A stretch of DNA of 15,140 bases. Origin: Solicoccozyma terricola (Eukaryota > Basidiomycota > Tremellomycetes > Filobasidiales > Piskurozymaceae). Position 1 is the stretch's first letter. Each line of letters opens with the position of its first letter. A model generated the notes under the pieces. It saw nothing but the letters and a program-made list of their open reading frames with translations, had not been told where the DNA came from and made no database searches. Below, in pieces: positions 9,034 to 15,140 of the stretch. The DNA lies in the NCBI GenBank assembly GCA_001600875.1, contig BCLD01000011.1:869652-884791 (forward strand), given 5' to 3'. A program made the translations under genes and the position numbers.

Positions 9034-9083
9034 ATCCCATCCCATCCATCCCATCCCATCCCATCCCATCCCATCCCCCCCCC
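9034..9083 (-). repeat. ATCCC pentamer array ending in C9; G-quadruplex-prone on minus strand
   Basis: About nine ATCCC units (one shortened to ATCC) run in tandem and end in nine C bases. On the minus strand this is G9 followed by successive GGG runs separated by AT, satisfying the classic G3+N1-7 quadruplex pattern more than once. It lies about 0.9 kb upstream of the zinc-finger gene start. Telomere identity was considered and rejected because the position is internal and the unit is not a usual fungal telomere repeat. Confidence 0.9.
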
Positions 9084-9768
9084 ACCTGCTCGCAGGATTG
9101 CCCAGGATCTCCCCGAGTAACGCACCCAAAAAAACCAATCAGCAAGGGAAAATAATAAAATAAATAAAATAACAGCAAAATCTGGCCAACGGGATAATTC
9201 CACCCGGATGATCCTGATCGGCGTCTGCTAGCGACCACCGGATATCCAGGCGCAGCACACCTTGCCATCTTGCATCCATCGACTCATTCCTGCTCTGCAC
9301 ACAACATCACACAAGTCCTGGCGACGCAAATCACACTCTCGGCCGCGCAAGATCTTCTCATTAATTCTTCCCTTGAGGACCCCATCGCATACCACCTCTA
9401 TCACCCATTGCAACGGTGTGCACGGTCCGGCCAAGCGATTTATCTTTCTTTGTCAACCAGTATCCCATTCACCACCTGAATCACTCCAGCCCCTCCGCAC
9501 ACTCGGATCTCTGGACGGGGATACGAAACAGCATCCCATCTCGACCAGATCTGGGGGAATCTCAAGTCGCGATTTAACGGAATCTCAATCCAGGAAGTCA
9601 TACATTTAGAAGGAGTCGGTTCGGAGCTGGATCCACCGGGCGTTTGGTAGGCTGGTAGATACCCATTCGGAGATCTACATCAACCTAGTCACAGCGAAAG
9701 GAGATCTTGACCAAGGCAGTTCGGGATATACACGAACCACGACTGCCAAGGTGACGACGGAGGAGACG

Positions 9769-9838
9769 GTAAGCCCCCTCTCTCTCTATCTCGCTATACT
9801 TGAATGAAAATCACACCGATCATCGATCGGTCGTGCAG
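9769..9838 (+). other. Possible 5'-UTR intron of the zinc-finger gene
   Basis: A GTAAGC donor at 9769 is followed by a CT-rich stretch and a TCGTGCAG acceptor ending at 9838. The 70-nt length matches coding introns in this window. It would lie in the leader 120 bp before the ATG. An alternative acceptor, TTTCAG, ends at 9950. Only transcript data can confirm it. Confidence 0.4.
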
Positions 9839-9958
9839 ATCTTCAATCGTCGGTCCCATCCTTCGGTACTCGTCCGCTGACCGACATCGCTCGTCGCTTC
9901 CGTACCCTACCCAGTTCATATCGTTCCGGTTTCTATTCCCGACATTTCAGAGTTGACA

Positions 9959-12859
9959 ATGACCATGCCTGTTACAACCCAACAAGTCCCACCTGCTCCA
10001 ACTCCATCTCCCTCTCTTCGAAAGCGTAAAAACTCTTTGATGGATACAGTGGAGGGGATCAACACCACCATCACGTCTCCGGATTCGGAACGAACGGCTG
10101 AAGGAACACCAGTCGGTAGTAGGTCGAGAACTGGGAGTGTGGTTTCACCGAATTCAACACCGAGTGTTGCACGGATTAAATTGAATCAGAAGATGAGTTT
10201 TGAGAGGGGTGGTGGTGTTGGTGCCGTGGAGGATGAGGAAGAGGAGGATGAGAAGATGGATGTCGATGTGTTGAAGAGTGGAATACGCTTCGAGCAGGAC
10301 GAGAAAATAGGTGGTTGTTCGCCGGAGGGACGAAGGGAATCAGAGATCAAAGAATCGGTTGAAGAACAAAGAAGACCGAGTTTACCTGGTATTAAGCAAC
10401 TTTTCGGGATAGCAGGTGGTGGTTAGTTAATTTTCCCGTAATGGAGAGGTATTATGGGGAGAAATTTGAAATTTGAAAGGCTGATGTATTGACGAAATAA
10501 CGCAGCAACGACGTCCGATTCCTCAAGACCTTCAACACCATCCTTTCCCGGTTTATCATCCCTTCACGGTCCTCTCATGTCACGATCATCCATCTCCTCC
10601 GTCTCCTCCGGTCGACTGTCACGGTTCAGCTCGTTTGCATCCACGTCTGGCATGGAAAGAGAAAGTTTCTCAACGAGTGTTGGAAGCGGGAATATCAATT
10701 CTCCAACTGCATCTGGGTGGTGGAGAGATGAGGAGGAGAGAAAGGGGAGTTATGGAGTTGGTAGTCCAGCGGATAGGGTGTCGATTATGAGAGCTAGAGA
10801 TGAGACGGATAGAAGGTGGAGTGATTTACAGGGTACTTTGCCGCAGGCAGAAGAGGTAGGGAGGAGTAGCAGGTTTCAAAGTTATCCTTTTGGTGTTGCA
10901 TCAAGGGTCAACGCACCGAGTACATTAAATCAACCCGTCTCAACTCAACCTATCTCTCCACGTAGGAGTATCCCAGCAAATGGAAACTCCCCCTTGAAAT
11001 GGTCGACACAACCGCCCGCATTGGATCATCATGGCAAGTCATCGACTCCCGTCTCACCTCCTTGGGCAAGTGGTCCTAGATCCGCACCGCTACCATTCAA
11101 CGATCATTCAAGTGCACCTGCACCCTCATTTGTAAGCCCATTCACTGGAGCGGGGCTACACCACCCACAGCCATTGCAAATCAGACCAATACCATCACAC
11201 ATCACACCGTATACTCCGACAGAGGCGAACGATCGGGAACGTGCAAGATGGGCTTCGACTAACCATGTTGGAGGACACGATCCGTTATCCCCTCGTGGTA
11301 GCGATCCATACCCGGTTCAACCATCTCGATCCGGTCAAGGGTCTCGAACTGCAGACCGCAGGAGCTCTTCCACGTCGTGGCGTACTCACCCGTACGAAAG
11401 AGATTCACAACGCTCTTCGTTGTCATCGCTATCACGTCAAAGATCGCGATCACCGGGTCCGGTCATGGGTCCGTATGCTGAACAGGCGAGGAGAGGTAGC
11501 GTGCAGATCGCACCGGACATGCTGCATGGTGGTGGAGCTCACCACTGGAAAACAGTCGATCCTCTTGTCAAGATGGAGGACACGAGATCGTCGTTGGGTC
11601 CACTTGAGGATAGCAGGTGGTCATCGGGGATACCTTCTCGGGCTAGTATCAGTGGGGCTGGCGCGGTGGCACCAATGTCGTCACACTCAATGGAAGTCGG
11701 AGCTCGTCTTTCACCACGATCAACATCGCGCGCTGAGTTGCCAAGGAGAAGCTCCGATGATCCGACTGCCGATCCATCGGCGTTCGAGCTTGAGATGCAA
11801 GAGAAACGTCGCAAGTCGGATAGCGAAACGGGATGGAGGGAAACTTCACAATCTCATTGGAGTTCGGATTGGGATCATCAGAGACCTGGTCCACAACAGT
11901 CATATGACTCGATGCCGTCAGTACTGCGGCCGGCGTTGCCACCGTCAAAGTCCACCCAGCAGGGACAACCACCATCAGCAGGTCCTCCACATATTCTTCA
12001 ACCCCCTTATCCCGACTACGATAGTCAGCTACCGATGAAATCGAGCGAAAGGGTAGGCCAATACCAGCCAATTCGAGTGTATCCTGTCAACGGAATGCCT
12101 ACCGCCGACTTGCCCAGACCGTTGTCATCAAAGTGAGTGCACGCGAAAGACCTGACTTCGTCGGGGCGGGCCCACTGATCAACGCCCCCTTTGCCCTCGT
12201 AGCGAGAATGGCCCACAAGGTCCTGGTGAACACGGAACTATCTTGAACGGCCCCAATGGACCTCGCTACATTTGCAACTTTTGTTCAAAGCAGTTCACTC
12301 GTCCAAGCAGTCTTCGGATACATACATATAGCCGTGAGTGTAGAGTTGGGCGCCAAGCCGTATTTTCTGCACCGCTCACATATCATTGCTCTTGACAGAC
12401 ACCGGCGAACGGCCATACGTCTGCAGTTGGGTCAATTGCGGACGATCATTCTCCGTCCAATCCAACCTCAAGCGACATGCCAAGACGCACACGCTCACAC
12501 AGGCGGCATCGACCCCTGCTGTACCAGTGGCCGGCCTCGATCGTCTCCAACATCTCGAGATGTCGAGGCGGAACAGTTATGACGTCGCGCCCTCTTCTCA
12601 AGAGTCGGGATACTCCTCCCGCAGTCTGCCCCTTCACCAGCCGGAACGAACGTCGGGACAGCCTGCTGGTAGGATGTCTCTCGGCTCACTCATGGACGAC
12701 ACACATCAATCAGGGACGCGTGCTTTGTTGCCTGCTTCTGAGATCAAAACGGAGGAGGAGGAGGACGCCGACGAGGAGGACGAGTTGGCGGATGAAGTTG
12801 AACAGGAAATAATCAAGTCGGCGGTTCCTGACGAGGAGGTTTCGCACAAAGGAGGGTAA
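9959..12859 (+). CDS. Two-finger C2H2 zinc-finger protein, probable transcription factor
   Basis: Four exons join in phase to 893 aa: 9959-10421, 10506-12132, 12203-12333 and 12399-12859. Residues 1 to about 718 are low-complexity, rich in Ser, Pro and Arg, and probably disordered, with a basic LRKRK near the N-terminus as a possible nuclear signal. The DNA-binding part is near the C-terminus. Finger 1 is C721-x2-C724-x12-H737-x3-H741 (CNFCSKQFTRPSSLRIH); the linker is HTGERPY; finger 2 is C749-x4-C754-x12-H767-x3-H771 (CGRSFSVQSNLKRH). The codon of His741, a zinc ligand, is split by intron 3. A C-terminal acidic tract (about 859-877) could activate transcription. Two psi-K-x-E sumoylation-type motifs occur: VKME around K510 and IKTE at 856-859. 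The ATG at 9959 has A at -3. The finger pair is of a type common in fungi, but I cannot name an orthologue or targets. Confidence 0.88.
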
Positions 12860-12987
12860 TGATGCTATAAAACCTGTTGTCGGACATCTGATAACCAAGT
12901 CCTCGCACTACTGTATCCACTATTGCGCTGTTCAAATGCCCCATAGACACATGCTCATCAGCAAAACGCGTACATTCTCATCTGTGT
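12860..12987. terminator. Convergent 3' intergenic region
   Basis: The 128 bp between the stop of the zinc-finger gene (plus) and the stop of SPP (minus) must hold both 3' ends. Apart from a TATAAAA-like stretch near 12865 on the plus strand I see no clear polyadenylation signal. The two 3' UTRs probably overlap. Confidence 0.55.
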
Positions 12988-14832
12988 CTACTTCTTCTTC
13001 TTGTTGCTCTTCTTGGACCTGCGCTGGTTGTCCGAGTCTTTGACAGTCTCATCCAGCTTCATCCAATCGTCGTCCCCATCGGCCGCCGTTTCGGGGAGTG
13101 CGGAAACTACTGATACGGCGACGGGTTCGGCGGGCTTGGCGATGTCCTCTGCTGCGATCCGTTTGGCCTCGGTGATGAGGTCATTCTCGGCAGACTCTAC
13201 TTCGTCTGACCATTTGAGCAGCGCGGAGAGCTCTCCGCGTGCGATTGCGACCAGGAGGATGGAGCCAACTAAGGGAATCGATCGGTGTGAGCAAAACATG
13301 CACCGACGCCAGTCTACCGGAACCTTTAGACACTCACTGCACGCTGGAGACAAGTAGAGTAACGCTGGCTGAGGTTTCTGCCACACATGCATCACCGCCA
13401 TTGTCGTCATCAACCCAGAAACGTACGCGATCATAACAGTGGCAAAGTATGGTTTGGAGTAAGCCTGCTCCTTGGTCGGCAAGGCGTCAGGATTCTTCTT
13501 GAGTGCCCGAGCGACGTGGGAGGCGTAGTCGTATCGCAGGGCCAGGGAGATGACGATCCCAGGAATGACACTGTGGCGCTTTGGATGTATTAGGAAAGGG
13601 CAAGAGGTGGTAAATTTCGGAGTTGTACGCACATGTCACCTAGGCCAAGCATACTGAATCCGGCAGACAGATCCGTTAGGCTCTTTGGAGCTAGGACCTG
13701 AGGAGGTGCAATATAATCAGTCCACGTACTCGCAGCAGGAGCCACCGCAGCGAAGAAACGCACTTTGATGGGGGCGTCCAAGCCTTTTGCGACGGTCACC
13801 ATCTGTAGTAGCACATCGTTGTCAAGTTCGCAGCTCACAGCCAAAAGACCCCCGGTCCCCCACCACTTACCACCGGAGTTCCAAAGACCCAAAAGATGTC
13901 GTAGAAGAATAGGCCAACCAACAACGCTGCACCCGTCTTGAAGCCATCCAGCTTGAGCATCGATATCGCCGAATGAGCGAAAGAAAAGGAGAGGACATTG
14001 GTGAGGTACCAAGGTCTCGACAGGTATACATGGAGTGCCGGGATGAGGATGGAAAATGGGAGGAGGAAGAAGGTGGCTGGGGAGAAGGAGAGGTGGAAGA
14101 CCTCTGTGAGGGGAAAGTCAGCATGCGGTCGGAGTATTAGATAGACAAGGCTGGGTACATACGCTTGAAGCCTTTCTCTATGCGGAGGTGATATTTTTGC
14201 ATGTTGCGGAATGGTGTATGGCCGACTGCTCCATCTATGAGGAAAGAAAATGCCTGATGGTAGATTGGCAGTGGGTCAGGGGGTGAAGGAAGTGGCCATC
14301 TGGTCCATCACACTCACTAAATGGAATGAAGCCACGCCAGCACACGCAACTGAGCGTGGAAGATATGAGTGTGTGATCGTGGTCAGCGTCCTCGAACACA
14401 AACCCTCGCTCACAGCACCCAACTACTCACAGTAGATGCCAAGTATCCAGTTGATCCACTCGGTACCCAGATACTTGAATATCAGGAAGATGCCAAGCAG
14501 CGTCGCCGATCCAAAGACTGGGAAGAGCAACGAGTCTGTCATGCTAAGCCGCTCCTCGTCGTCAATGTCATCGTCCTCGTCGGGATCAAGGACGGCTGCC
14601 TTGTGTTGCAGCTTCCGAGCTCTACGCTTGATGGCTTGTGGGGTCTGCGTTGGCGGCGGCGGCATCATGTCAGTCTCGCTGTCTGGCGGACCCGAGTACG
14701 ATGTGTCGGACGCCTGCTCACCTTGACGCTGGCAAAGCTGCCCAGCAAGATGGGTACCACTGCCTGAACAATGAGAGCTGCATACGCTCCGTATACGCCG
14801 CTGCTGTCTACTGCCTTGACGGTGTCACCCAT
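12988..14832 (-). CDS. Signal peptide peptidase, intramembrane aspartyl protease
   Basis: SPP (HM13; Ypf1 in yeast) cleaves leftover signal peptides and some tail-anchored proteins within the ER membrane and takes part in ER-associated degradation. Nine exons join in phase to 432 aa: 14832-14722, 14644-14431, 14349-14318, 14253-14163, 14103-13871, 13802-13764, 13697-13633, 13570-13338 and 13268-12988. Catalytic Asp218 is in YDIFWVFGT (217-225) and Asp261 in GLGD (258-261), followed by IVIPG; QPALLY is at 329-334. This motif order and spacing is diagnostic. Several hydrophobic segments fit a polytopic protein; an acidic loop (DPDEDDDIDDEE) follows the first. The C-terminus ends KKKK, fitting a dilysine ER-retrieval signal. 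The ATG at 14832 has a strong GCCATGG context. Introns are 59-81 nt; exons 3 (32 nt) and 6 (39 nt) are very short. The intron after exon 7 falls just after Asp261, inside the codon of Ile262. Confidence 0.94.
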
Positions 14833-15124
14833 GGCCGAGGTGGGATAGTTGTTGAAGATGGAGAGAACGAACAAACCCGCCGAGTGAGCAAACTCCGAGT
14901 CCACCGATCTCTCACTCAATCTGGCATCATCATGACTGCGATCCACCCCTCAGTCAATCTTGTCATAAATTAAACGAAAAGAATCATTACATTCGTAGGA
15001 GAGAGTCTAAACGTTCCCACACCCAATACAAGAAACCGGCACCAAGAGGTGCGAAAGAAGAAGCCAAATGCGAGGCAGAAAGAAACGGGGAAGGAGAGCT
15101 TTTTTTTTTTTGCTTTTTTTCGTT
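14833..15124 (-). promoter_or_regulatory. SPP upstream region and 5' leader
   Basis: About 290 bp upstream of the SPP start remain in the contig. The SPP frame stays open upstream to about 14946 but without an ATG or family similarity. A six-codon upstream frame (14933-14916) would lie in the leader if transcription starts further out. Homopolymer T runs at 15100-15111 and 15114-15120 (A runs on the SPP sense strand) precede the terminal G run. No other element is evident. Confidence 0.55.
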
Positions 15125-15140
15125 GGGGGGGGGGGGGGGG
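15125..15140. repeat. G16 homopolymer at right contig end
   Basis: Sixteen G bases end the window, after a T12-GC-T7-CGTT stretch of low complexity. Together with the C17 at the opposite end it means each strand finishes its 3' end in poly-G, typical of read-end artefacts rather than of genomic sequence. Confidence 0.9.

Larger units (their letters stand above)
8011..9958. other. Non-coding 1.95 kb: KAP114 3' flank and zinc-finger gene upstream region
   Basis: No reading frame here shows family similarity or a convincing exon chain; the longer frames come from low-complexity repeats or begin with GTG or TTG. The left part must hold the KAP114 3' UTR and terminator. The middle (about 8400-9180) is rich in simple repeats (CATTTGG, CTG, a GA-NNGC hexamer, CCCAT) followed by an A-rich run at about 9148-9175. 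The right part (about 9200-9958) is pyrimidine-rich and probably holds the zinc-finger gene's promoter and long 5' leader, with a possible leader intron at 9769-9838. No tRNA or other RNA gene was recognised. Confidence 0.6.

Noticed and set aside
9034..9083. Internal telomere-like repeat
   Set aside because: The unit GGGAT does not match the common fungal TTAGGG-type repeat, the array is short and internal, and it ends in a plain homopolymer; a microsatellite is simpler.
8670..9268. Several overlapping frames of 95-190 codons on both strands around the simple repeats
   Set aside because: They are kept open by CTG, hexamer and ATCCC repeats, translate to low-complexity tracts, and lack family similarity and consistent splice sites.
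9262..9609. 115-codon plus-strand frame upstream of the zinc-finger gene
   Set aside because: It begins at a non-ATG codon, has no domain and lies in probable promoter or leader sequence.
11241..12038. 265-codon plus-strand frame inside zinc-finger exon 2
   Set aside because: It is an alternative frame of a 1.6-kb Ser/Pro-rich exon whose main frame is open throughout and leads in phase into the zinc fingers.
1..15140. Mobile element, viral insertion, CRISPR array or bacterial operon
   Set aside because: No transposase, reverse transcriptase, integrase, terminal inverted repeats, regularly spaced repeats or bacterial ribosome-binding sites were found; all genes are intron-rich eukaryotic families.

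Overview
This is a fungal nuclear contig, most likely from a basidiomycete and plausibly a Tremellomycetes-type yeast (Cryptococcus/Kwoniella-like). The evidence is dense, short spliceosomal introns (56-137 nt, GT..AG, often with CTGAC-like branch sites), very short exons, and protein families that are all eukaryotic. There is no operon, phage, CRISPR or bacterial signal. The lineage call is inference from gene structure; no marker gene for it is present.

I rebuilt five protein-coding genes by joining exons by hand, requiring GT/AG borders, continuous reading phase and recognisable family motifs. Left to right they are: (1) VTA1/LIP5, minus strand, truncated by the left contig end, an ESCRT/Vps4 cofactor; (2) LOA1/VPS66, minus strand, a 417-aa lysophosphatidic-acid acyltransferase-like membrane protein in 7 exons, one of them 13 nt; (3) a KAP114/importin-9 type nuclear import receptor, plus strand, 1071 aa in 22 exons; (4) an 893-aa Ser/Pro-rich protein with two C2H2 zinc fingers, plus strand, 4 coding exons, probably a transcription factor that I cannot name; (5) signal peptide peptidase (SPP, HM13/Ypf1 family), minus strand, 432 aa in 9 exons, with the YD, GLGD and QPALL motifs of an intramembrane aspartyl protease.

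Layout: VTA1 and LOA1 lie head-to-tail on the minus strand, 165 bp apart. LOA1 and KAP114 share a 260-bp divergent promoter. About 1.95 kb of non-coding DNA, rich in simple repeats, separates KAP114 from the zinc-finger gene. The zinc-finger gene and SPP converge, with 128 bp between stop codons. The right end holds the SPP upstream region and the contig end.

The genes are mostly housekeeping functions of the endomembrane system (VTA1 in multivesicular-body sorting, LOA1 in lipid remodelling with a vacuolar-sorting link, SPP in ER proteolysis) plus nuclear import and transcription; they do not form an evident pathway cluster. I found no new multi-gene system. The points most worth a second look are the Trp in place of the catalytic His in LOA1, the 13-nt LOA1 exon, an intron with a triplicated branch-site-like repeat, a G-quadruplex-prone repeat upstream of the zinc-finger gene, and contig ends that both run outward into poly-G, which looks like a sequencing or assembly artefact.
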